From NCBI RefSeq assembly GCF_006494775.1, contig NZ_CP041146.1, forward strand, positions 5,022,001 through 5,086,000: DNA of 64,000 nt, in the 5' to 3' direction. Source of the stretch: Nocardioides humi (GTDB lineage Bacteria > Actinomycetota > Actinomycetes > Propionibacteriales > Nocardioidaceae). Below are positions 51,383 through 59,971 of the stretch, in pieces. Numbering within the stretch: position 1 is the stretch's first letter; each line of letters begins with the position of its first letter. Below the pieces are notes generated by a model, which ran no database searches, had not been told where the DNA came from, and saw only the letters and a program-made list of their open reading frames with translations. The translations under genes were made by a program, and so were the position numbers.

Positions 51383-53349
51383 AGTGGGATCCGTCCGTGG
51401 ACGCGGGTGCCGTGGCCACCGGGGCCGGGCGTGATGGCGAGGGTCCCGCCGAGCTCCTCGGCCCGCTCGCACATGGACGACGTGCCGACCCCGGGTACGG
51501 CGTCGCCGCGCCCGCCGCCGTCGTCGGTCACGGACAGCTCGATCGTGCCGTCGCCCACGCCGACCTGGATCTCCACCTGCCGGGCGTTCGCGTGGCGTAC
51601 GACATTGGTCACCGCCTCCCGCACGATGCGGAGCAGGTTGACCTCGACCGCTGCGGGGAGGGGGCCGTCCCCGAGCTGGACCCGGCTCTCCACCACGAGC
51701 CCGGCGACCGCGGCCCGGTCGCTCTCGGACCTCAGCGCCGACGCCAGCCCGCCCGCGTCGAGCGCCGGCGGACGAAGGTCGTGGGTCAGCGTCCTGATCT
51801 CCCCGATGGCCGCTCGGATCTGCTCCTCGAGGGATGCGTGGAGCTGAGGGGCGGGCAGGCCCCTCTCGCGGGCCACCCGGATCGTGTCCAGGGTGACGAG
51901 CTGGCTCGCCAGCAGGGGCCCGACGCCGTCGTGCAGGTCCCGGCGCAGCCGCCGGCGCTCGTCCTCGCGGGAGGTCGCCGCGGCGATCCGGGCCTGACGC
52001 AGCTGCTCGGTCTCGCGCTGCGCCCGGAGCACGAGGACGACGAACGGCATCACCTCGTCGAGTGCGCGCAGGTCTCGAGCGTCGAGCTCGCTGCCGTAGG
52101 CCGGGGCGAGGAGGAGGGTGCCGACGACGGTCGGGCCGTCGACGACGTCCTGGCGCACGAGCCCGCCCGCCTTCTCGTCGCCGGCCGTCGAGACGACCTC
52201 TCCGTCGGCGCCGCGCACCTCGACGAACGGAATCGCCAGCGATCGTGCGATCACCCTGGCGAGCCCGCCGCCACCGTCGGGCGCGGCGATGCTGCTCGCG
52301 AGGGCGGCCGCGACGTTGGCGTCGCCGTACAGCCTGCGGCGCAGCCGCTCCTCGACCCGGCCGGCGAGCCAGGCGCCGCCGAGCACGGCGACGGCGATGA
52401 CGGCGATGCCCACCGCGGACGCGGTCTGGAGGGGGAGCGACATGCCCGCGAACGCGACGAGAGCGAAATAGGCGGCCAGCACGCCGACCGTGCCCGCGCC
52501 GTAGAGGAAGGTCCGCCAGAGCACCACGCCGACGTCGAACAGCCGGTAGCGCAGGACCGCGAAGGTGAACCCGACGCCGATCAGCAGGAACGAGACATGC
52601 GCCCCGGCCACGACGACGAGCTGGAAGCGGGCGAGCAGGCCGGCGACGTCGAGCACGGCCGAGACCACCATCAGGCTCACCAGCGCCAGGAAGCCGACCA
52701 GCACCCACTTCGCCTGCTGCCGCGCCACCCAGTCCGAGCGGCGGACGTAGCGGTGCACCTGGGCGAGGACCAGGAGCAGGATCGCCGGCGTCTGCAGGGC
52801 GTCGAGTACGGGCACGGCCGATCCGGCCTCGTGGAGGACCGACGCGGCCGAGACCGACACGGCGGGAAGGATCCACCAGCGGCGGAGGAACGCGGGATGC
52901 CAGTGACCGTCCGGGAACAGGGCGAGGATGAGGAACAGGGAGAGCTGGTTGAGCCCCGCGACGACGACGAGCAGGGCCTTAGCCGGGCCGTGCGCGTCGA
53001 ACGCCGGCAGGAAGTCGGTGAGCGCGACGATCATGAGTCCGATCCCGGTCACCGTGGCGAGCGCCGACGGACGGCGCAGCATCATCACGATGCCGAGTGC
53101 GCAGAACGCCAGGAGCCGCGCCCACTGGGCCACCACGACGAGGATCGCCCAGCCCCCTGCGGTCAGCCCGACGGTCGCCACCTGATCGAGCAGCTCGCGA
53201 CTCGGCTGCTCCAGCGTGTCGCAGAGACCTCTCGCGCAGACCCTCGAGAGCGCATCGACGTGCGCGGGCGTCGCCAGCGCCGCGAGCGCGACCGAGACGC
53301 CGGCGACCACGAGGCCGCCGGCGACCGGGGTCCGGGCCGGGAGGCGCAT
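51379..53349 (-). CDS. Membrane sensor histidine kinase (NarL-cognate type)
   Basis: A 656-residue protein (MRLPARTPVAGGLVVAGVSV). About eight N-terminal spans form a membrane sensor (LLAFCALGIVMMLRR, ALLVVVAGLNQLSLFLILAL, HVSFLLIGVGFTFAVLRYRL). A GAF-like linker follows (VIARSLAIPFVEVRGADGEV). The HisKA_3 motif is RRRLRRDLHDGVGPLLASQL with phospho-His about residue 473, and the HATPase has NLLRIVREAVTNVVRHA and VTDDGGGRG. The signal is unknown. A longer upstream frame exists, but this start is the first ATG that begins a plausible membrane segment. Confidence 0.9.
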   Translation of the reverse strand: MRLPARTPVAGGLVVAGVSVALAALATPAHVDALSRVCARGLCDTLEQPSRELLDQVATVGLTAGGWAILVVVAQWARLLAFCALGIVMMLRRPSALATVTGIGLMIVALTDFLPAFDAHGPAKALLVVVAGLNQLSLFLILALFPDGHWHPAFLRRWWILPAVSVSAASVLHEAGSAVPVLDALQTPAILLLVLAQVHRYVRRSDWVARQQAKWVLVGFLALVSLMVVSAVLDVAGLLARFQLVVVAGAHVSFLLIGVGFTFAVLRYRLFDVGVVLWRTFLYGAGTVGVLAAYFALVAFAGMSLPLQTASAVGIAVIAVAVLGGAWLAGRVEERLRRRLYGDANVAAALASSIAAPDGGGGLARVIARSLAIPFVEVRGADGEVVSTAGDEKAGGLVRQDVVDGPTVVGTLLLAPAYGSELDARDLRALDEVMPFVVLVLRAQRETEQLRQARIAAATSREDERRRLRRDLHDGVGPLLASQLVTLDTIRVARERGLPAPQLHASLEEQIRAAIGEIRTLTHDLRPPALDAGGLASALRSESDRAAVAGLVVESRVQLGDGPLPAAVEVNLLRIVREAVTNVVRHANARQVEIQVGVGDGTIELSVTDDGGGRGDAVPGVGTSSMCERAEELGGTLAITPGPGGHGTRVHGRIPL

Positions 53350-53363
53350 CGAACAGGAGTCTG

Positions 53364-54056
53364 TCAGGAAGTCCCGGGCCCGGTCCTCCGCGCAGCGCGC
53401 TCGACGTTGAAGGCGAGGACCGTCCCGAGGAGCATCGGGACGATCGGCGGGGCGCTGGCCACGAGCTGGGCGACGACCGTGAGCGCGCACAGTGCGATCA
53501 CCACGACCGCGGTGCGCCGCGCCAGCCCGGCGCTCCGAACGCCGATCGCGACGAGGATCAACGCCAGCGCGTCGGCGATCACCGCGGTGTTGACCAGCGT
53601 CAGGTAGACCCACCAGTTGTCCGCCAGCCAGGCGCTGCCGCCGGAGAGCCGCCGGGGCAGGAAGGTCATCACCGCCATCGCCAGGCCGCCGAGCAGCGCG
53701 AGGACGATGGCGGCCTGCGTGGATGCCCGCCGTCCCGCGACGCCCCCGAGGAGGCCGGTGCCCCACGCGAGGAGCGCGCCGCTGAGCAGGAACAGCGCCG
53801 CGGTGGCGACGAGGACCCCGAGGGCATCGGGGTGGGCGCGGCCGAGGTCGGCCATCACCTCGGCCGGCAGGTGGTTCTGGTTGACGCCCAGCTCGTCGGC
53901 CCTGTCGTAGAGGGCCGTCTGGTAGTCCCGGTTGAACAGGAGCATGGAGACGACGATGACGCCGACGCAGGCGACGAACGAGCCGAGGAAGAGCCAGGTC
54001 GCGGTCTTCGCGCGGGCCGCGACGCCGGACGTGGCCGCGGATTCGGTGATGGTCAT
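53364..54056 (-). CDS. Hypothetical membrane protein upstream of the sensor kinase
   Basis: A 230-residue protein (MTITESAATSGVAARAKTAT) with about six spans (TWLFLGSFVACVGVIVVSML, GVLVATAALFLLSGALLAWG, AAIVLALLGGLAMAVMTFLP, ...). The first extracytoplasmic loop carries NRDYQTALYDRADELGVNQN. I recognise no family. It lies 14 bp upstream of the kinase in the same direction and may be an accessory or target of the two-component system. Confidence 0.75.
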   Translation of the reverse strand: MTITESAATSGVAARAKTATWLFLGSFVACVGVIVVSMLLFNRDYQTALYDRADELGVNQNHLPAEVMADLGRAHPDALGVLVATAALFLLSGALLAWGTGLLGGVAGRRASTQAAIVLALLGGLAMAVMTFLPRRLSGGSAWLADNWWVYLTLVNTAVIADALALILVAIGVRSAGLARRTAVVVIALCALTVVAQLVASAPPIVPMLLGTVLAFNVERAARRTGPGTS

Positions 54057-54306
54057 GGTGAGAGCCCTTTCGCTGGTCGGAGGCTCCAACCTCGCCGTCC
54101 CGGCGTCCCGGTGCACAGGGACGATCCGTCCCGGCTTCGCGGGTACGCCGCGATCGACCGGCGCGCCGGCGCGCAGGGCGGCTTGACGGACCTCCGTCGC
54201 CGGCCGGACGATCGACCTGTCGAGCAGCAGGTGAGATCCATCGGCTGCGCAGCGGAGCGGCGCCCCACCGACGTGCCGGTCCCGACAGCGAGTGAGGTGC
54301 ACCGAC

Positions 54307-55398
54307 ATGACCACACACGACGTACGCCCTTCCGGCGTCTTCGACCGGGCCGAGACCGGGCGGAGCCACGAGCAGGTCGTCTTCTGCCGCGACGAGAGCA
54401 CCGGCCTGCGGGCGATCATCTCGATCCACGACACCACCCTCGGACCGGCGCTCGGCGGCACCCGCTTCCACCCGTACGCCGGCGAGGCCGAGGCGCTCGC
54501 CGACGGCCTGCGGCTGGCCGAGGGGATGACCTGCAAGGCGGCCGCCGCCGGGCTGCCCCTGGGGGGCGGCAAGGCCGTCGTCATCGGGGACCCGGCGCGG
54601 GACAAGACACCGGCGCTGCTGCGCAGCTACGGCCGGTTCGTCGAGCGCCTCGGCGGCTGGTACGTCACCGCCGCGGACGTCGGCACGACCGCCGAGGACC
54701 TCGACGTCATCGGAGAGACCACCCGCCACGTCGTCGGGCGCACGACCGCGGCCGGCGGCTCGGGCGACAGCGGGCCCGCCACGGCGCGCGGGGTCTTCGA
54801 GGCGATGCGCGCCGCCGCCGGGCGGCTGTGGGGGAGCGAGTCGCTGGCCGGCCGGAGGGTCGGCGTCGAGGGGGTCGGCAAGGTCGGCCGGCACCTCGTC
54901 GGGCTGCTCCTCGAGGACGGCGCCTCCGTGGTCGTCGCCGACCCCTCCCGCGCCGCCACGGACCGGATCCGCGCGCTGCACGGTCGTGCCGTCGCGGTCC
55001 TCCCGCGGGTGCGGGACGCGGACGTCGACGTGTACGCGCCCTGTGCGCTCGGCGCGACGCTGACCGCCGCGGCGGTGGCCGAGCTGCGCGCGAGCCTGGT
55101 GTGCGGCGCGGCCAACAACCAGCTCGCCGTACCCGAGGTCGACGGCGCCCTCGCCGGCCGCGGCGTCACCTGGGTGCCCGACTACGTCGCCAACGCCGGC
55201 GGCCTGGTGCAGGTCGGCGGCGAGCTCCTGGGGCACACGCCGGAGCAGGTGCTCCGCGGTGTTCGCGCGATCGGCGACACCACCCGCGAGATCCTCGAGG
55301 TGGCGGGTCGCGACGGCCTCACGACCGGAGAGGCCGCGGGCCGGATCGTCCGGCAGCGCCTCGCCCGGCCGGCGCACGCCGCCCGGAGCGCGGGGTGA
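54307..55398 (+). CDS. Leucine/valine dehydrogenase (Glu/Leu/Phe/Val family)
   Basis: A 363-residue protein (MTTHDVRPSGVFDRAETGRS). The catalytic region has LPLGGGKAVVIGDP with the active Lys, and TTLGPALGGTRFHPY. The NAD-binding loop is GVEGVGKVGRHLVGLL. It oxidatively deaminates branched-chain amino acids to 2-oxo acids. Lengths and the absence of a GDH-type extension favour Leu/Val DH over Glu DH. It is followed by an ornithine aminotransferase gene 73 bp later, a catabolic context. Confidence 0.88.
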   Translation: MTTHDVRPSGVFDRAETGRSHEQVVFCRDESTGLRAIISIHDTTLGPALGGTRFHPYAGEAEALADGLRLAEGMTCKAAAAGLPLGGGKAVVIGDPARDKTPALLRSYGRFVERLGGWYVTAADVGTTAEDLDVIGETTRHVVGRTTAAGGSGDSGPATARGVFEAMRAAAGRLWGSESLAGRRVGVEGVGKVGRHLVGLLLEDGASVVVADPSRAATDRIRALHGRAVAVLPRVRDADVDVYAPCALGATLTAAAVAELRASLVCGAANNQLAVPEVDGALAGRGVTWVPDYVANAGGLVQVGGELLGHTPEQVLRGVRAIGDTTREILEVAGRDGLTTGEAAGRIVRQRLARPAHAARSAG

Positions 55399-55471
55399 GC
55401 GCCACGCCCGGGGCGGCGCAGCGCCGGCGGCGACCACCCGCCGTTGACAATGTGAGCATGAGGGTGACGAC

Positions 55472-56737
55472 ATGACGGACGTGAGGAACGACGCGACCAC
55501 GGAGCCGAGCACGAGCGCGGCGACCGCCCGGCAGATCGAGGCCACCGAGCGCTTCGCGGCGCACAACTACCACCCGCTGCCGGTGGTGATCGCGGAGGGA
55601 CACGGCGCCTGGGTCACCGACGTCGAGGGCCGTCGCTATCTCGACTGCCTCGCCGGGTACTCCGCGCTCAACTTCGGGCACGGCCACCCCCGCCTGGTCG
55701 CCCGGGCGGCCGAGCAGCTGCAGCGGCTGACCCTCACCAGCCGCGCGTTCTACAACGACCGGCTCGGCGGCTTCGCCGAGGCGCTGTGCCGGCTGACGGG
55801 CAAGGACATGATGCTGCCGATGAACTCGGGCGCGGAGGCGGTCGAGACGGCGATCAAGGTCAGCCGCCGCTGGGGCTACATGGTCAAGGGCGTGCCGCCC
55901 GAGCGGGCCACGATCATCACCATGCAGGGCAACTTCCACGGCCGGACGACGACCATCATCGGCTTCTCCGACGACGACGTCGCCCGCCACGGGTACGCCC
56001 CCTTCACGCCGGGCTTCCGCAGTGTCCCGTACGGCGACGTGGCCGCGGTCGCCGACGCGATCGACGACGCGGACGACACCGTGGTGGCGGTGCTCTTCGA
56101 GCCGGCGCAGGGCGAGGCGGGCGTCGTCGTACCGCCCGACGGCTTCCTGCGCGACCTGCGGGCGCTGTGCACCGAGCGGGGCGTGCTCATGGTCGCCGAC
56201 GAGATCCAGTCGGGACTCGGCCGCACCGGCCGGACCTTCGCCTGCGACCACGAGGACGTCGTGCCCGACGTCTACGTGCTCGGCAAGGCGCTGGGCGGCG
56301 GGATCTACCCGGTCTCCGCGATCGCCGCCGACCGCGATGTCCTCGGCGTGATCACGCCCGGCTCGCACGGCTCGACCTTCGGCGGCAACCCGCTCGCCGC
56401 CGCGATCGGCACCGAGGTCGTGGCCCTGCTCGAGGAGGGCACCTTCCAGGCACGCGCCCGCGAGATCGGCGACCTCCTCGACGCCGGGCTCTCGGCGCTG
56501 GTCGGGAAGGGCCTCGTGGCCGTGCGGATCCGCGGCGCCTGGGCGGGGGTGGACATCGACCCCGCCCTGATGACCGGGCGCCAGGCCTGCGAGGAGCTGA
56601 TGGAGCGCGGCGTGCTGGCCAAGGACACCCACGGCTCGACGGTGCGGTTCGCGCCGCCGCTGGTCGCCGACGACGAGGACGTCGCGCTGCTGGTCGACGC
56701 CGTGAGGGACATGCTCGCCGGCGCCCGTCCGGCATGA
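55472..56737 (+). CDS. rocD: Ornithine aminotransferase
   Basis: A 421-residue class-III PLP aminotransferase. Motifs are AHNYHPLPVVI typical of OAT, LDCLAGYSALNFGHGHP, MNSGAEAVETAIK, GNFHGRTTTIIGFSDD, VADEIQSGLGRTG and the PLP lysine in LGKALGGGIYP. It converts ornithine to glutamate semialdehyde. Its stop overlaps the next gene (ATGA). Confidence 0.93.
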   Translation: MTDVRNDATTEPSTSAATARQIEATERFAAHNYHPLPVVIAEGHGAWVTDVEGRRYLDCLAGYSALNFGHGHPRLVARAAEQLQRLTLTSRAFYNDRLGGFAEALCRLTGKDMMLPMNSGAEAVETAIKVSRRWGYMVKGVPPERATIITMQGNFHGRTTTIIGFSDDDVARHGYAPFTPGFRSVPYGDVAAVADAIDDADDTVVAVLFEPAQGEAGVVVPPDGFLRDLRALCTERGVLMVADEIQSGLGRTGRTFACDHEDVVPDVYVLGKALGGGIYPVSAIAADRDVLGVITPGSHGSTFGGNPLAAAIGTEVVALLEEGTFQARAREIGDLLDAGLSALVGKGLVAVRIRGAWAGVDIDPALMTGRQACEELMERGVLAKDTHGSTVRFAPPLVADDEDVALLVDAVRDMLAGARPA

Positions 56738-57147
56738 GCTACGACATCGCTCTCGGTCCGTCCCGGCCCGGCCGGAGGGAGCTCACGCCCGAGCGCCGTG
56801 CCGCCCTGGTCGGCGTGCTCGACCGGATCGCCGCTCGGCTGGCGGGACTTCTCGGTGGCTGGGAGCGGCACGACCCGGCGGTCGGCCCGCTCGTCGGTCG
56901 GCTCACCGCCGAGGAGGGTGGCGTCCGGGTCAGCCTGTACGACGGCAGCGCGCTCGTCAGCGTCCTGGGCCGCGAGCAGGCGGCGGTGGCCGCGGTGGCG
57001 GAGGTGGTGCGGGTGATCACGGAGGAGACGGGCTACGCCTACGACGCGCGGAAGGCAGGTGACGGAGTCCTGGACGTCGGCCGGGCCGTGCTCTTCGGCA
57101 TCGGCGTCGCGATGCTCGGCGTACTCGTCCTGCTGCTGCTCCGCTGA
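56734..57147 (+). CDS. Hypothetical protein with C-terminal membrane anchor
   Basis: A 137-residue protein (MSYDIALGPSRPGRRELTPE). The body is alpha/beta with LVGRLTAEEGGVRVSLYDGS, and the C-terminus is one span (AVLFGIGVAMLGVLVLLLLR), suggesting a tail-anchored protein. It overlaps the ornithine aminotransferase stop (ATGA). I recognise no family. Confidence 0.7.
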   Translation: MSYDIALGPSRPGRRELTPERRAALVGVLDRIAARLAGLLGGWERHDPAVGPLVGRLTAEEGGVRVSLYDGSALVSVLGREQAAVAAVAEVVRVITEETGYAYDARKAGDGVLDVGRAVLFGIGVAMLGVLVLLLLR

Positions 57148-57182
57148 GCCCGCCCGGGGGCGAGGGCGGCTTGTCCGCTTCG

Positions 57183-57194
57183 TAGGCTGAGGAC
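57183..57194 (+). promoter_or_regulatory. Leaderless-type -10 for the phosphatase gene
   Basis: TAGGCT (57183-57188) ends 6 nt before GTG 57195. Confidence 0.45.
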
Positions 57195-57878
57195 GTGCGC
57201 CTCCTCCTCGTCCGTCACGGCCAGACGCCCCACAACGTCAACGGCGCGCTCGACACCGCCTACCCGGGTGCGGGGCTCACGCCGCTCGGCCGGAGCCAGG
57301 CCGCGGCCGTCCCGCACGCACTGCGTGAGGAGCGGGTCACCGCGGTCTACGCGTCCCCGCTCGTGCGGACCCAGCTGACGGCGACGCCGCTCGCGACGGC
57401 GCGGGGACTCGACGTCGTCGTGCGCGACGGGCTCGAGGAGATCTCCGCCGGGGACCTCGAGCTGCGCCGCGACCCCGACGCCGTCCGCGCCTACGTGGGG
57501 TGCCTGTCGGCGTGGATCCAGGGCGACCTCGACGCGACGATGCCGGGCGGCCCGACGGGAGGCGACTTCTGGACGCGCTACAACGCGGCGATCGGCGCCA
57601 TCGCGTCCCGCCACGACGAGGAGACCGTCGCCGTGTTCAGCCACGGCGCCGCGATCCGGGTGTTCACGACCATGGCCGCGCGCCTCCCGCAGGAGGTCGC
57701 TGTCGAGCTGGGCATCATGAACACCGGCATGGCCGTCCTCGAGGGCGACCCCGACGCGGGCTGGGATCTCGCGACCTGGCACGCCGAGCCCCTGGGCGGC
57801 CTCGCCCTGGAGGACGCCGCGGCCGAGGACGTCACGGGCGAGGAGATCAGCGAGGTCGACGAGGCTGCTCGTCGCTGA
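57195..57878 (+). CDS. Histidine phosphatase family protein (phosphoglycerate mutase-like)
   Basis: A 227-residue protein (MRLLLVRHGQTPHNVNGALD). It has the RHG catalytic motif LLVRHGQT, LTPLGRSQA, SPLVRTQLTA with the phosphate Arg, the acidic LEEISAGDLE and the second His in VFSHGAAIR. A C-terminal acidic tail (EDVTGEEISEVDEAARR) overlaps the convergent gene by 32 bp. The substrate is unknown. Confidence 0.9.
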   Translation: MRLLLVRHGQTPHNVNGALDTAYPGAGLTPLGRSQAAAVPHALREERVTAVYASPLVRTQLTATPLATARGLDVVVRDGLEEISAGDLELRRDPDAVRAYVGCLSAWIQGDLDATMPGGPTGGDFWTRYNAAIGAIASRHDEETVAVFSHGAAIRVFTTMAARLPQEVAVELGIMNTGMAVLEGDPDAGWDLATWHAEPLGGLALEDAAAEDVTGEEISEVDEAARR

Positions 57879-58332
57879 CGCCCTTCGCCGCCGCGTCCTT
57901 CGCGGCGGCGGTCTTCCGCGCCGCGCGGGTCTTCGGCGGCGTGACCTCCGTGCCGACGATCGCGAACACCGGAGCGGTGACCTTCTCCAGCGCGGCGACC
58001 GCCTCGGCATGCCGCTCGGCGAGCTTCGCGACGACGCCGGCGAGCTCGGCCTGGGCCTCGGCGAGCGTGTGCACGGTGTCAGCGAGCTCGCGCTGGCGGA
58101 CGATGAAGTCCTGCAGTGGCTGGGCGGTCGAGCTCGCGAGGCTCGTGACCGCGCCGGCCATCCCCGCCACGGCGCCGGCGAGCTCGCCGACCTGGTGGGC
58201 GAGCTCGTCGGGCTGGGTGACGCCGGTGACCGCGGTGTCGCGGACGGTGCGCAGCACGTCGGTGGTCAGCTTGAGCGCGACCTGCTGGGACTTCAGGAGC
58301 AGGTCGATGGGGTTGAGGGGAGCGTCCGCCAT
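57847..58332 (-). CDS. Hypothetical phasin-like helical protein
   Basis: A 161-residue protein (MADAPLNPIDLLLKSQQVAL). Long amphipathic helices (TDVLRTVRDTAVTGVTQPDE, VRQRELADTVHTLAEAQAEL) end in a basic Lys/Ala/Arg-rich tail (KTRAARKTAAAKDAAAKG) that could bind nucleic acid or a polymer. Phasin- or histone-like proteins look like this, but no family is certain. The tail-coding region overlaps the phosphatase gene on the other strand. Confidence 0.65.
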   Translation of the reverse strand: MADAPLNPIDLLLKSQQVALKLTTDVLRTVRDTAVTGVTQPDELAHQVGELAGAVAGMAGAVTSLASSTAQPLQDFIVRQRELADTVHTLAEAQAELAGVVAKLAERHAEAVAALEKVTAPVFAIVGTEVTPPKTRAARKTAAAKDAAAKGVSDEQPRRPR

Positions 58333-58465
58333 GGACGCAGCCTGCCAGACCCGGAGCGCCCGTGGGGCTCGGAAAGGACGGCGGACGGCCGGGGCGTGTG
58401 TGGCGTCAACCCGGCCGTCCGCCGGACCCTCCCCGGTGCGTGAACCGGGGAGGGTGGTCGGAGGG

Positions 58466-59827
58466 CTATCCCGCGGCGCGGCGGAGCATCTCGTCGCGCG
58501 GCACGACCTTGATCCGCTCGCGCCCGGCGGCCGTGCCGAGGGCCGCCTCGTGCGCGTCGAGCCGCTGCCAGCCGTCCCAGGTGACGACCTCGGTGCCGCC
58601 GGCGGCGAGGTGCTGGATCACGGCGCTGCGGGCGGGCATCTCGGGACCGGGCAGGCCGTCGAGGTCGGCGAGCAGGCCGTCGAGGTCGGCGAGCAGGCTG
58701 GCGACGGTCTCGGCCGCGTCGGACTTCGTGTGCCCGATCAGGCCGACCGGCCCGCGCTTGATCCAGCCGGTGACGTAGGCGCCCGGGACCGCCGTACCGT
58801 CGAGGTCGAGGACCCGCCCCGCGTCGTTGGGTACGACGCCCACGCCGTGGTCGAAGGGCACGTCCGGCAGGTGCGTGGAGAGGTAGCCGACGGCGCGGTA
58901 GACCGCCTGCACGTCGGTGTCGGTGAACTCGCCGGTGCGCCGGGCGGTGCCGTCGCCCTGGAGCTCGGTGCGCTCGGTGCGCAGTCCCTCGACGCGCTCG
59001 GTGCCGTGGACCCGCACGGGCGCCTGGCACAGGTGGATGTGGATCCGGTTCGGCGCGCCGGTGGGCTCCGCCTCGAGGTACTTCAGCAGCGTGTCGACCA
59101 CCAGCCGGGTGCCCTTGTTGCGGCTGATCGCCTGCTGGCCGGCCTCGTCGATCTCGAAGCCCTCGGGGTGCACGATCACGTCGACGCTGGGGGAGTGGGA
59201 GAGCTCGCGCAGCTCCATCGGCGAGAACTTGATCTGCGCCGGGCCGCGGCGCGCGAAGACGTGGACGTCCCGCGCGCGGTTGGCGCGCAGCCCGTCGTAC
59301 ACGTTCTGCGCGATCTCGGTCGTGAGCTGCTCGTCGGCGGGCTTGGCGAGCATCCGCGCGATGTCGAGCGCGACATTGCCGGCGCCGATCACGGCGACGG
59401 ACTCCGCGTCGAGCGGCCACGTGCGCGGTACGTCGGGGTGGCCGGCGTACCACGACACGAAGTCCGCCGCGCCGTGGGAGCCGGGCAGGTCGATGCCGGG
59501 GACGTCCAGCGGCCGGTCGGCGATCGCGCCGGTCGCGAAGATCACCGCGTCGTAGAACCGGCGCAGCTCGTCGAGCTTGATGTCCGTGCCGTAGTCGACA
59601 TTGCCGAGGAAGCGGATCTCGTCACGGCCGAGCACCCGGTGCAGCGCCTTGATGATCTCCTTGATCCGCGGGTGGTCCGGCGCGACGCCGTACCGGACCA
59701 GGCCGTACGGCGCGGGCAACCGCTCGATCACGTCGACCGTGGCGCCGGGGTGCTCGCGGGTGAGGATGTCGGCGGCGTAGATGCCGGCGGGTCCTGCTCC
59801 GACGACGGCGATGCGGATCTCGCGCAT
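58466..59827 (-). CDS. fprA: Ferredoxin-NADP reductase (FprA-like, adrenodoxin reductase family)
   Basis: A 453-residue protein (MREIRIAVVGAGPAGIYAAD). FAD loop VVGAGPAGIYAA, LPAPYGLVRYGVAPDHP, NADP loop AVIGAGNVALDIAR, and YVTGWIKRGPVGLIGH are family signatures. A duplicated heptamer, ASLLADLDG LLADLDG, is encoded by a short tandem repeat near 58660-58700. It moves electrons between NADPH and ferredoxin. The iron box upstream predicts DtxR/IdeR control and a role in iron or siderophore reduction. Confidence 0.92.
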   Translation of the reverse strand: MREIRIAVVGAGPAGIYAADILTREHPGATVDVIERLPAPYGLVRYGVAPDHPRIKEIIKALHRVLGRDEIRFLGNVDYGTDIKLDELRRFYDAVIFATGAIADRPLDVPGIDLPGSHGAADFVSWYAGHPDVPRTWPLDAESVAVIGAGNVALDIARMLAKPADEQLTTEIAQNVYDGLRANRARDVHVFARRGPAQIKFSPMELRELSHSPSVDVIVHPEGFEIDEAGQQAISRNKGTRLVVDTLLKYLEAEPTGAPNRIHIHLCQAPVRVHGTERVEGLRTERTELQGDGTARRTGEFTDTDVQAVYRAVGYLSTHLPDVPFDHGVGVVPNDAGRVLDLDGTAVPGAYVTGWIKRGPVGLIGHTKSDAAETVASLLADLDGLLADLDGLPGPEMPARSAVIQHLAAGGTEVVTWDGWQRLDAHEAALGTAAGRERIKVVPRDEMLRRAAG

Positions 59828-59844
59828 GTCTCCCTCTCGATCGA

Positions 59845-59863
59845 TTAGGTAAGGCAAACCTTA
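59845..59863. promoter_or_regulatory. Iron box (DtxR/IdeR/DmdR type)
   Basis: TTAGGTAAGGCAAACCTTA is a 19-bp near-palindrome matching the actinobacterial iron-box form TTAGGTTAGGCTAACCTAA. It lies 17 nt upstream of the fprA start. Confidence 0.85.
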
Positions 59864-59971
59864 TCTGCCGAAAAGGGCGAGGGAAGGGCGGAGTCGTGTG
59901 ATCCATGTCGCATCGGCCCGCCCATCGTCATGTCCGATTCCCGCGAGAGAGTGTCGGCGGCGAGAGGCAGG

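Noticed and set aside
51379..55566. A 1395-codon minus-strand frame apparently extending the histidine kinase
   Set aside because: The part before ATG 53349 is antisense to the leucine dehydrogenase gene and overlaps the membrane protein gene, with no domain.
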